NCBI RefSeq assembly: GCF_022965805.1
Contig: NC_133116.1
Span: 5,084,001-5,148,000 of the forward strand
Length of the DNA stretch: 64,000 nt
Direction of reading: 5' to 3'
From: Primulina eburnea
Taxonomy: Eukaryota; Streptophyta; Magnoliopsida; Lamiales; Gesneriaceae
Positions 35,969 through 46,758 of this stretch are shown piece after piece. Position 1 is the first letter of the stretch. Every line of letters begins with the position of its first letter. The translations under genes were made by a program, and so were the position numbers. The notes beneath the pieces are model-generated. The model was not told where the DNA came from and made no database searches. It saw only the letters and a program-made list of their open reading frames with translations.

Positions 35969-36907
35969 GAATGTGACAGTAGGCATCTAATTCTTTCCAA
36001 AATGGTTCGGTTCATTCTCTCAGCCAAGCCATTTTGTTGAGGGGTATTGGGTACTGTATAATGCCTGGAAATGCCTTTGTTCTTACAGAATTCTTGGAAT
36101 TCATTTGAACAATATTCTAGACCGTTATCCGTCCTCAACTTCTTGAGCTTCTTACCAGTTTGATTTTCTACAAGTGTGAGCCATTGTTTGAATTTTCCAA
36201 AAGCTTCACTCTTGTTTTTCAGAGTATGTAGCCACACTCTTCTTGAATAGTCATCAATGATGGTCATGAAGTACCTTGCTCCACCATTTGATGGTACTCT
36301 TGACGGTCCCCAGAGATCAGAATGTACATAGTCCAATGGTGCATTGGAGGTGTGTTTTCCCATGTCGAACTTGATCCTTGTAGATTTTCCTCTTATGCAG
36401 TCCTCACATAATTCCAATTGATTCAGTGGCTTCTCTCCAAGTAGTCCTTGTTTATGTAATTCATGAAGGCCTTTCTCACTTATATGAGCCATTCTGAGAT
36501 GCCACATCCTGGAATTATCTTGGTGAGCTTCAGCTGCAGCAGCAGAGCCAACAAAGGTGTTGCCAGAAAGAATGTATAGACCATTTAGTCTGTATCCTTT
36601 CATCATGGTTAGAGCACCTCTATAGACTGACAGAGATCCTTTCTCGGCCTTGAATGTATATCCAGCTTGATCAAGGCTACCTAAGGAGATTAAGTTTCTC
36701 TTTAATTCTGGAACTAATCTCACTTCTTTTAGAATCATTTCAGTGCCATTCTCCATTTTGAGCCTTATAGATTCAATTCCTTTGACCTTACAGGTCTTGT
36801 TGTTTCCAAGGATGACTTCCCCACCATCAATCTCTTCTATCGTTTCAAACCAGAGTTTATTAGGTGACATATGGAATGAGCATCCACTGTCAAGGACCCA
36901 ATGTTGA
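35969..36907 (-). pseudogene. copia Pol fragment: protease active site to integrase core
   Basis: Continuation of the copia polyprotein downstream of the Athila insertion. The protease motif WVLDSGCSFHM lies right at the junction (about 36850-36905). Next come the GAG-pre-integrase zinc motif (WHLRMAHIS ... CEDCIRGKS), the integrase core with HSDLWGPS, DDYSRRVW and RTDNGLEY, and TPQQNGLAERMNRTI. The frame is open but ends abruptly after CLLSHSG, where TRIM sequence begins. The rest of integrase, RT and RNase H are missing. Confidence 0.92.
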
Positions 36908-36912
36908 TCAGT

Positions 36913-38481
36913 TGTTGCGACTTTGATTGTTGCACTCCCAAGAGCAGGTTGTCCACAAGTAGTATAATTCGGTGAGTCCGAATATCGTATCCACAGGGAA
37001 GCTAAGGTAATTACAAGTCCACTACAATGTCTTTTTGTTTTTGTTTTTGTTTCTTTTTAATTTTAATTGAATCTTTAATGGGTAAATTTTAATTGTTCAA
37101 ATTTAAATTTAAGTAGTTGAGATTAAAGGATCCACTCTTGGTATTTTAATAAAGTTAACATTAACGAACAATATTGAAATCCACTTAATAAAATGGTTCC
37201 AATATATTAAATAATCATATTTATATTATGTTATAAATTATAATCTTATAAGTACATAATATATACCAAAAATTATAAATGTGGTCAAGTATTTATTGTG
37301 CTATATATATTTGTAAACACTAAATCAAGGTTCCCACTTTAAATGGTTGGTAAAACCAAACAAACATTTAAATGGTACCAATAAATTAATACTATAATAT
37401 ATTCATATATAATAAATCAAGGAATCCAAGTTAAATGGTTGGTAAAACCAAACTAACATTTAAATGGTTCCAAGAATTTAATATTATAATATATTTATAT
37501 ATAATAACTCAAGGCATCCATTTTAAATGGTTGGTAATACCAAACTAACATTTAAATGGTTCCAAGAATTTAGTGTAACATATAGCAACAATAAATCAAA
37601 ACTCCCACTTATAAGTAGGGTATAAAAATGCTTAAAGAAATAAATATAACATAAACAATAAATAATGATTAAATAATATAAAACATAGATTCTTACCTTA
37701 TAATAACCTTATTATCATGCCAAGAGCTTCACCTTATCATCTCAACTTTAGGAAGTTAGCTATTCATTATTCAAAGTGTAAAACTTTGAATATGAAATTA
37801 ACATGCTAATTATATTTAAATGAAGAAATAAAAGAAAAATATAGAGAGAAATATTATGAACTCAAAGATTTGTCATAGAATGAGGGATATCTCAATACAT
37901 TACAATGCACCCCTATTTATAGCCAAATTTGGGGAGACAACCACAAATAAAATATTATTTTTTACACATAAGTCTTCATTGGTGTTCCAAGAAATTAATA
38001 TTATATTGCACATCACTTTTGACAAGCATCTTCTCCGAATTTTCTTCTTCACATAAAATGAAACATGTGGATAATTGAGTTGTCTAGTTGTGGTATTTTT
38101 TTCAGAATATTTGACCAAGTAGTTTGAGAGATATGGTCAAAATACTAGAGCATGGTAAAACTGCCACTCCTTCGGTAACTTTAATTGTTGCTTAATTTGA
38201 TCCCAATTGTGAGAGGATTTTTATCTCATGCTTGCCACCAATATTGTAGATATTAACATCAACTTTCTACAGGTCCAAGAATCATCTTAATCCCATTTGC
38301 AACGCCAAGGTTATTCTTGTTTTATCGAACCTGTAAAAATAGTAAAAACTTATAATTACACAACAACTTATATTTTATACAATTTATTATAAAACATATA
38401 ATATTTAAAAATTTAATAAAACAAAAACTATATATTTATATTATAAAACATTTAATTAATGTACAATTTTTATGTTTATCA
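36913..38481 (-). repeat. 3' LTR of the Athila-like element
   Basis: 1569 bp with TG..CA ends (TGTTGCGAC at the left, TTTATCA at the right, plus-strand reading). It has internal tandem-like units around AAATGGTTGGTAAAACCAAAC (four copies, about 37340-37560). It matches 46759-48328 apart from one missing T near 37871. Confidence 0.95.
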
Positions 38482-39741
38482 CACCTCCCAACCAGCTTAT
38501 TGCTAGTCCCTAGCAATTTAAGCGTTAATAGCAATACAAAACATATTGATTAATTTAAATAGAAATGTAATCAGAACTATCTAAGTGTTTAAATAAAATT
38601 TGAAAACTGTCAAAGTTATATCAAGATCATCATAATTATAATTTATGAAATAATTTGAGATGATTAATTCAAAGCTTATTTTAGGTAGTTAAATGTACAC
38701 GGCCTTCAGAAATTCCTAGTAAGAGTCTCAACTCCATATCCTCACAGGTTAATAAATGTTTCAATTTATGGCAACGATTTCTCTCATGGAGTTGGAATAC
38801 AGATAAATGCTCAGAAAAATGGTTTACAGAATGCAGACAGACAAACGAGCCAAACTAATCAAAAGATAGAAAATCAATTGATTTAAAATCCAGTTGTTCT
38901 TATTATATTTTTTTTTTCCTGATTTTTTTTTTTTTTTTTTTTTTTTTTTACATCATGGAATCAGACTAAGTTTATGCTTTTTGACCACATATTTATTTAA
39001 TTTGTACAATGTATTTCTCTCTTTCTTTTTTTATTTTTTTTTTATTTTTTTATTCTTATGAGAGAAAAATGGGTCGCAGCATATAACTTAAAAATTACAT
39101 AGATCTTCAACATCTTTCTTTTTGTATTTTTCTTTTTTTTTCTTTTTTTTTTCAGGAAATATATATATTTTTTTTCAAAATAAGAACTCAAGATCTAAAC
39201 AATAGATAGTCTCTCTCATGATCAATAAAGGCTCGAAAGCTGTTTTCTCAGTCCTCTCCACTCACTCACAAAATATGTGTGAGTTCAAAAATTTTAGGCA
39301 CTCTTATAAGGTATATCTTGGGCCATATACTTTACTACCTAATTTTATCACAATGGTTAATCACTCAAAAAGATTTCATAAATCATATTTTTATATTGAT
39401 CAGAATATTAAAAATGACCTTTTTTCAAATAAAATTTAAACATTCTTAAATAGATTAATGCATGTTCTAATTTAAATCTTTCAAATATGTAATGTATGAC
39501 ATTTTTGCAAAAAATTACTAAGGTACAAACAATAAACATGGTTTTATTTTAAAATAATATTTAATTTTTTTTTAAATTTGTTTTTTTTTTTTATATGTGT
39601 TCTCCCCCCAATCAGAATATGACATTGTCCCTAATGTCAAAATAGCTATTAATAAAGAGTACATAATGAAAGAGATATCACCTGGAACTTTATTGAAGAT
39701 AACAAACTGAAACAAACACAAACCAATCCACGACTTTTGAA
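38482..39741 (-). other. T-rich untranslated 3' region of the Athila-like element
   Basis: Between the LOG ORF and the 3' LTR. The part adjoining the LTR (CACCTCCCAACC on the plus strand, GGTTGGGAGGTG on the minus strand) is the likely polypurine primer. The rest has many long T runs on the plus strand (38917-38949, 39130-39170, 39560-39590), i.e. A-rich on the coding strand, and no ORF of note. Confidence 0.8.
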
Positions 39742-40380
39742 TCAATGATCCAACTTCCTTTTCTTACTGCTTGATTGCGACCAATTGATCTTTGTTATCA
39801 TCGGATCAGGCTTATGAACAAAAGCTTCCAAATCATCAATTAATTGATCGGCAGTCGAAGCACAGATGAGCATCCGTCGTGAATTTTCTGAAATGAAATT
39901 CTGTTCCACAGCTTTATCAAGAAATGTCAACAAACTGTCATAATAATTATTGATATTCAACAAGCCCACAGGTTTATTATGGATATTAAGTTGTGCCCAA
40001 GAAACAGTGTGAAAAATTTCTTCTAATGTACCAAAACCACCTGGTAGTGCGATAAAAGCATCAGAATTTTCAATCATTTGAGTGATTCTTTCATACATAG
40101 AAGAAACTTTTAATTCCTCCCCAATCGTAACACCTGTAATATTTCCTTCAGCTAAAGCTATAGGAATAATACCCAATACCTGACTACCTCCAAGATGAGC
40201 AGATGTTGAAACAGATCCCATTAACCCAATATTACCTCCCCCATATACCAAGTGAATTTTTCTCTCAGCCAATATCTTTCCAAGATTATTCGCTGCTTCT
40301 ACAAACACTTCATTTTTTCCAGGACTCGACCCACAAAATACACAAATATTTTTCAATGTTTGTGCAGAGGATCCAGTCAT
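39742..40380 (-). CDS. LOG-family cytokinin riboside 5'-monophosphate phosphoribohydrolase carried by the retrotransposon
   Basis: A 212-aa intact ORF of the LONELY GUY family. These enzymes release active cytokinin bases from cytokinin nucleotides, the last activation step in cytosol and nucleus. Visible: CVFCGSSPG at the N-terminus, the phosphate-binding GGGNIGLMG (residues 47-55), Arg98 in SMYERIT, and PGGFGTLEE (113-121) with Glu121. Arg98 and Glu121 match the family's catalytic residues. The Lys that usually follows Arg98 is Ile here. Length is normal. A C-terminal KKRK (206-209) could serve as a nuclear signal. Plant LOG genes have several introns; this one has none, so it was probably captured from mRNA. 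It lies 213 bp after the cysteine-rich ORF. A good 3' splice site (CTTTCTACTTTCGCAG on the minus strand, ending at 40407) precedes its ATG by 26 bp, which hints at expression from a spliced element RNA. Confidence 0.93.
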   Translation of the reverse strand: MTGSSAQTLKNICVFCGSSPGKNEVFVEAANNLGKILAERKIHLVYGGGNIGLMGSVSTSAHLGGSQVLGIIPIALAEGNITGVTIGEELKVSSMYERITQMIENSDAFIALPGGFGTLEEIFHTVSWAQLNIHNKPVGLLNINNYYDSLLTFLDKAVEQNFISENSRRMLICASTADQLIDDLEAFVHKPDPMITKINWSQSSSKKRKLDH

Positions 40381-40593
40381 GTTTTTACTTTCTTTTTTTT
40401 TTTTTTCTGCGAAAGTAGAAAGAAAGATGAGAGATTTTATAGGGGTAATATGTTATCATGACAAAACTATGGGTCACAGCTGTAAACAGAATAAATAGTA
40501 AAAAAATAATGACACACATGCTTATAAACAGTAGTGTGATTGTGGCTCACAATTTTCCTCTGGTTTTACGTCCAGAAACGGCTTCAACGCCTT

Positions 40594-41139
40594 CTATGAG
40601 TCGAGGATATGCTTCCCATCCAATTTTCTTATAAATTGGCAAACAGGGTCTTTTTTAGTCAGATTCCCAAGACTATGACGCTCATCTTGAAATTGTTTCC
40701 ATAAACGGAGAAGTTCAATATGCACATGTCCACTAGAATGCGTCTCAAGAGTCAATAAGATGTTATCTAAAGACTCCTTACTCAGCTCATTCTTAATGAA
40801 ATCAATTTTATCTTCTCTGTTATTGGAAACACATCCCAAAGATCTGCATCGTTTGTCACAAGTCCATCTTGCACACTTATGACAAACCCCTAAACTTTTG
40901 GCCCTTCGTTTTTTCGCATAAGTGCTTTTTCCTAATCCAGGCAAATACCGAATAAGCAATGATTGTGGAACTTCTCCTCCTAATCGGACCTTAGCTTCTA
41001 TTACAAGACGAATATCTTCTGGAATTCCTTTTTGCATTAGTAATCTCAATCTTTCACACCTTCCTGCATAAATTTTTCTTAGAACATTTTCAGAAACAGA
41101 GGGAAAATATTTACAAATTTTTGAGAGAATTTCATCCAT
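40594..41139 (-). CDS. Cysteine-rich, basic protein resembling carlavirus nucleic-acid-binding (Carla_C4) proteins
   Basis: A 181-aa ORF; the ATG at 41139 is preferred over the upstream one at 41190, which opens in a poly-Lys stretch. The centre has a basic block GKSTYAKKRRAKSLG (residues 70-84) directly followed by Cys86-x2-Cys89, then Cys98-x4-Cys103, a C-x2-C-x8-C-x4-C zinc-finger-like array. This basic-plus-four-Cys layout is the hallmark of the small cysteine-rich proteins of carlaviruses. Those bind nucleic acid, can act in nuclei, and in some viruses suppress RNA silencing or alter host transcription. The regions outside residues about 45-105 are not recognised. It replaces an env-like gene in position, 184 bp after pol and before LOG. 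It has no membrane segment, so it is not an envelope-type protein. Similarity is by motif, not by a run search. Confidence 0.7.
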   Translation of the reverse strand: MDEILSKICKYFPSVSENVLRKIYAGRCERLRLLMQKGIPEDIRLVIEAKVRLGGEVPQSLLIRYLPGLGKSTYAKKRRAKSLGVCHKCARWTCDKRCRSLGCVSNNREDKIDFIKNELSKESLDNILLTLETHSSGHVHIELLRLWKQFQDERHSLGNLTKKDPVCQFIRKLDGKHILDS

Positions 41140-41323
41140 TTTGAAAAGAAAAGAAATGATTTTTTTTTTTTTAAATTTTTGTATCAGCAATTGTGGGAAA
41201 CTGATTTAACCGACTATGAGAGTCACGGAGTACCGTTATCCGCCATTTAACCGGGAAAATAAAAAGATTAAGAAAACCTGAAATAAAAACAAACAATAAT
41301 CAAATGCAACACAAAAAAAAAAA

Positions 41324-44300
41324 TCAAGGATCAGAAAGGGAAATAAACTCTTCTTGAAAGATTTCATTTTCCAAAAATGGTTTAAGCCTTTGTCCATTCA
41401 CTTTAAAAACATCACCATTTTTAGGATTTTCAATATCCACAGCTCCATAAGGATACACATGCTTTATAACATATGGGCCTGTCCATCTTGATCGTAATTT
41501 TCCTGGGAATATGTGAAGTCGAGAATTATAAAGCAAAACTTTTTTACCAATCTCAAAAGATTTTCTAAGAATTGTTTTATCATGAAATGATTTGATTTTT
41601 GCTTTATAAATCCTTGAATTCTCATACGCATCATTTCTGAGTTCATCAAGTTCATTAAGTTGCAATTTACGCAATTTGTTGGCATCATCCATGCTTGAAT
41701 TTAAAGTTTTTATCGCCCAATAAGCTTTATGTTCCAATTCCACAGGCAAATGACAATGTTTTCCATAAACCAACCTATAGGGAGACATATTCAATGATGT
41801 TTTAAAAGCTGTTCGATATGCCCACAGTGCATCATTAAGTCGCAGAGACCAGTCTTTTCTATTTGAGTTAACAGTTTTTTCCAAAATTTGCTTTATCTCC
41901 CTATTAGCTAATTCAACTTGTCCATTTGTTTGAGGATGATAAGGAGTTGTTACTTTGTGAGTAATACCATATTTTTTCATTAATGAAGCAAATGGTTTAT
42001 TAACAAAGTGAGTTCCCCCATCACTTATCATAGCTCGAGGAATTCCGAATCTACTAAAAATATTTTCTTTCAAAAATTTGATGACGATTTTATGATCATT
42101 TGTTCGACATGGAATTGCCTCTATCCATTTGGAAACATAATCAACTGCAACTAAAATATACAAGTATCCAAACGACGGTGGAAAAGGTCCCATAAAATCT
42201 ATTCCCCAACAATCAAATATTTCAATTTCAATGATAGGATTCAAAGGCATCATGTTTCTTTTTGAAATCGCACCCAATTTTTGACAATTTTCACAGATCT
42301 TGCAGATTTCGTGGGTGTCTTTAAACAAAGTGGGCCAATAAAATCCACACTGCAAGATTTTTGCAGCTGTTTTCTTTGAAGAAAAATGTCCCCCACATGC
42401 TTCTGAATGACAAAATTTAATGACACTACTTACCTCATTGTCGGGTATGCAACGTCGAAAAATTTGATCCGGACAATACTTGAACAGATACGGATCATCT
42501 CAATAAAAGTTTTTTACCTCATTCAAAAATTTTCTTTTATCTTGGGAACTCCATTGCGGTGGCATTTTTCCTGTCACAAGAAAATTTACTATGTTAGCAA
42601 ACCAAGGTGTAGTAGTAACTGAAAATAGATGTTCATCAGGAAAATTATCGTTAATTGGTGTCATTTCAAAAGATGATCCTGTTACTAGTCTCGATAAATG
42701 ATCGGCTACGACATTCTCGGTTCCTTTTTTATCTTTGATTACAATGTCAAATTCTTGGAGCAACAAAATCCATCGTATCAGTCGTGGCTTTGCATCCTGT
42801 TTGGTCAACAAATATCTAATAGCAGAATGATCAGTAAACACGATAGTTGTTGATCCAATCAAATAAGAACGAAATTTATCTAATGCAAATATTACAGCAA
42901 GTAGCTCTTTTTCAGTTGTGGAGTAATTCATTTGAGCATTGTTTAAAGTTCTACTTGCATAATATATCACATAAGGCTTACCGTTTCTTCTTTGACCCAA
43001 TACTGCACCGACTGCATAATCACTCGCATCGCACATGATTTCAAATGGTAAAGACCAATCAGGAGGTTGCATGATAGGAGCTGATGTTAAATGTCGAATG
43101 ATTTTATCAAAAGCATTTTGACATTCTTGAGTCCACTCAAATGCACTGTCTTTTGTTAAGAGGTTACAAATGGGTTTAGAGATTAAACTAAAGTCCTTTA
43201 TAAACCTCCTATAAAATCCAGCATGTCCCAAAAATGAGCGAATTTCTTTAATGGTTTTTGGAGGGGGTAAATTGGCAATGACATCAACTTTTGCTTTATC
43301 GACTTCAATTCCATGAGATGACACGACATGTCCCAAAACAATTCCAGAAGTAATCATGTAATGACATTTTTCCCAATTTAAAATAAGACCTTTTTCCTCG
43401 CATCTTTTTAAAACTTTTTCCAAATTTTCAAGACAATTATCAAATGTATTCCCAAAAACAGTTAAATCATCCATAAAAATTTCCAAACAATTTTCAACCA
43501 TGTCGCAGAAAATGCTTAGCATACATCTTTGAAATGTTGCTGGGGCATTGCATAAACCAAATGGCATCCTTCTGAATGCAAATGTTCCAAAAGGACATGT
43601 GAATGTAGTTTTTTCTTGATCTTCGAGTGCAATAGGAATTTGATAATAGCCTGAATATCCGTCAAGAAAACAGTAGTAGGGATGACCTGCTACTCTTTCT
43701 AAAATTTGATCCAAAAATGGTAATGGAAAATGATCTTTTCTAGTGGCGTCATTTAATTTTCTATAATCAATACACATCCGCCAACTAGATGGGACTCGAC
43801 TTGTTAACAATTCACCTTTTTCATTTTTTATCACTGTGATGCCAGATTTTTTTGGAACTACTTGTGTTGGGCTTACCCACTTACTATCAGAAATAGGGTA
43901 GATAATTCCAACATCAAGTAGTTTGAGAACTTCAGTTTTCACAACATCTTTCATGTGTGGATTTAATCTCCTTTGTGGTTGTTGAGATGTTTTTGCATTT
44001 TCTTCTAAGTGAATTTTGTGTGTGCAAATTAGTGGATTAATGCCCTTAAGATCTTTTAGTGTCCAACCAATTGCATTTTTATGTCTTTTAAGCATATCAA
44101 CTAATTTACCTTCTTGATTATTTGAGAGTTTGGAAGAAATTACCACCGGATATGTTTCATCTTCTCCAAGAAATGCATACTTCAATTCTTCTGGCAAGGG
44201 TTTTAACTCCAATACTGGTGGTTCGTCTTTGTTCTCATATTTTTCATCAAATTCTTTCTCTGATCCTGGTAACGAGTGATACCTGAAAAAATCGTCAAGA

Positions 44301-46570
44301 TCAATTTCAATATTTTCTTTAACAGTTTCAATTGAACAAATATCTAATTGATCACGAGTACTCCCTTCTTGAATGTTTTCTTCCACAAGAGTTTCAATAA
44401 GATTTTCATCTTCACTTTCATCTCCTTTGTCATGTGGTTGCTTACAAAGATTAAAAACATTGAGCTCCAAGGTCATGTTACCAAATGACAACTTCATTAT
44501 TCCATTCCTGCAATTTATAAGAGCATTAGAAGTTGCTAAAAATGGACGACCTAAAATTACAGGAATTGCATTACAAGCTTCAATAGGTTGTGTATCTAAA
44601 ACTATGAAATCGACAGGATATACAAAGTTATCAACTTGGACCAACACGTCTTCTACCATACCTCTTGGCACTTTAACAGATCTATCAGCAAGTAAAAGTG
44701 TTACCGAAGTAGGTTTTAACTCGCCTAGATTGAGTTCTTGATAAACTGAATATGGAAGTAAATTCACACTAGCTCCAAGGTCAAGCAAGGCTTTTTTAAT
44801 CTTTCGTTCTCCAATAATACACGAAATAGTAGGACAACCAGGGTCTTTGTATTTCAAAGCATTATTATTTTGAATGATTGCACTTACTTGTTCGGCTAAA
44901 AATGCTTTCTTTTTCACATTCAATTTTCTTTTCACAGTGCACAAGTCTTTCAAAAATTTGGCATATGATGGTACCTGTTTTATTGCATCTAATAAAGGAA
45001 TATTAACTTTTACTTGTTTAAAAATATCATATATATCAGAATTCAAATTTGATTTTTTTGTATTTTTCAATGCATGAGGGAATGGTGGTGACACTGTCTG
45101 TTGAACCTCCTCTTCGCAAGTTATGGGTTCCACTTCCTTACCCTTTGGAGTTGATTTATCATCATCTTCACAAGGTTCAAGAATGGATTTTTCCACAACC
45201 TTACCACTTCGAAGGGTAATAACAGATTTTACCTGATCCATCGGTTGAGTTCCAGAAGTTCCAATTTGTGTATGATGATCCTTGGGATTAGGCAGAGGTT
45301 GTGAAGGAAATTTACCTTTTTCATGAACATTAAGTGCAGATGCAAATTTAGCAAGAGTATCTTTCAAGTCTGTCATGGTTTGAGCAGTTTGAGTATTGAT
45401 AGACTCTTGCTTTGCAATGAAAGAATTCAATGTATCTTCCAAATTTCTTTTCGGCGGAGGAACATAAGGTGCATAATTTTGAAAATTTTGTTGATTTTGA
45501 AAATGTGGTTGCGGAAATTGTGCAGCATTATCATTCCTCCAACTAAAATTTGGATGATTTCGCCAACCTGGATTGTAATTTTGAGAAAATGGTTCAAAAT
45601 TTGGCCTTTTGAAATTGTTCAAAACATTGGCTTGCTCATGGAGACATTCTTTAAAAGAGGGCAAAGTGGGACAATCTTTTGTAAAATGATCACTTGTATC
45701 ACAGATGTGACACACAATTTCTTGAACAGATTTTAATTGACCATTCTTTTTCAATTCAAGTGCCTCAACTTTTCTTGCCAAAGAGGTAAATCTAGCTTGA
45801 AGATCATGTTCATCTTTGAGAGTGTACATACCTCCACCAGATGTAGGAGATTGAATCTTGTTTGATGGTTCGATTGTACCTATAGTGTCCCAATTTTGAG
45901 CATTTTCAGCTAATGAATCGAGATACTCAATTTCCTCGTTCGGATCTTTATCTTCAAATGTTCCATTACACATAAATTCAACCATTTGCCTATCTTTAGG
46001 TGTTAAGCCTTCATAAAATTGAGAAACAACTCTCCAAATTTCAAAACCATGATGTGGACAAAGATTAAGCAATTCTTTGTATCTATCCCAACACTGATAA
46101 AACGTTTCTCCTTGTTTTTGAGTGAAAGTGATGATTTGCCTTTTGAAAGAATTTGTTCTATGAGATGGAAAAAACTTTTTCAAAAATTGTTGTTGCAATT
46201 CATCCCAAGTTCGAATGGATCCCGATCTAAGATTTTGTAGCCAAGTTTTAGCTTTATCTTTTAAAGAAAAAGGAAAAAGCTTAAGGCGAATGGTGTTCAT
46301 GCTACAATTTAGATCATTATATGTGTTGCACACTTCTTCAAACTCTCGTAAATGCATGTATGGATTTTCAGAATCTAAGCCATGAAAGTTGGGTAAAAGT
46401 TGGATAATACCAGGCTTAAAATTGAAATGAGATGCATCAGGGGGAAAAACTAGACATGAAGGTGCACTAGTACGTGTAGGATTCATGTGATCTCTAAGTG
46501 TTCTTCGTCTATCATGATCATGTTGAGATTGAATTTCATCTTCATTTTCTTGGATGGGTTCTTCCGCCAT
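41324..46570 (-). CDS. Athila-like Gag-Pol polyprotein, interrupted by one in-frame TGA
   Basis: A single frame from the ATG at 46570 to the stop at 41324, broken only by a TGA at 42500-42502 where the family normally has Trp (TGG to TGA). Order: Gag ([13 protein letters not shown] region), zinc knuckle [14 protein letters not shown] (CX2CX4HX4C), protease ([12 protein letters not shown]), RT ([14 protein letters not shown]; catalytic [10 protein letters not shown]), RNase H ([36 protein letters not shown]). After the TGA come integrase with an HHCC finger (HSEACGGH ... CENCQKLG), DDE core residues in [17 protein letters not shown] and [10 protein letters not shown], and a C-terminal [12 protein letters not shown] block. 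The longer ORF upstream of 46570 runs into the leader and is unlikely to be used. The TGA separates RT/RNase H from integrase, so the copy needs readthrough or help in trans. Confidence 0.95.
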
Positions 46571-46734
46571 GTTTTGTAAAAATAAAGGGTTATTTCGAAT
46601 GAGTCGACCACTAAGTGTACGTGACCAAATGCTCATGCAAATGCAAAACAAAAAGAAAAAAAAAACACACAAAAGCAATAAAAAGAAAAATAAACTTTAA
46701 ACAATATTAAATAGACTTGAAATTAAATTATACT

Positions 46735-46752
46735 TCCCCGGCAACGGCGCCA
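46735..46752 (-). other. Primer binding site, tRNA-Asp type
   Basis: The minus strand reads TGGCGCCGTTGCCGGGGA, complementary to the 3' end of plant tRNA-Asp, as is usual for Athila elements. It starts 6 bp inside the 5' LTR border at 46759. Confidence 0.9.
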
Positions 46753-46758
46753 AAAACT

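Noticed and set aside
37856..38118. 66- and 72-codon ORFs repeated in both Athila LTRs
   Set aside because: AT-rich LTR sequence on both strands without a family match.
40594..41139. Env-like protein of the Athila element
   Set aside because: No signal peptide or membrane segment; a basic block and Cys array are seen instead.
44373..46240. Plus-strand open frames opposite gag-pol
   Set aside because: Antisense shadows of a strongly conserved minus-strand polyprotein.
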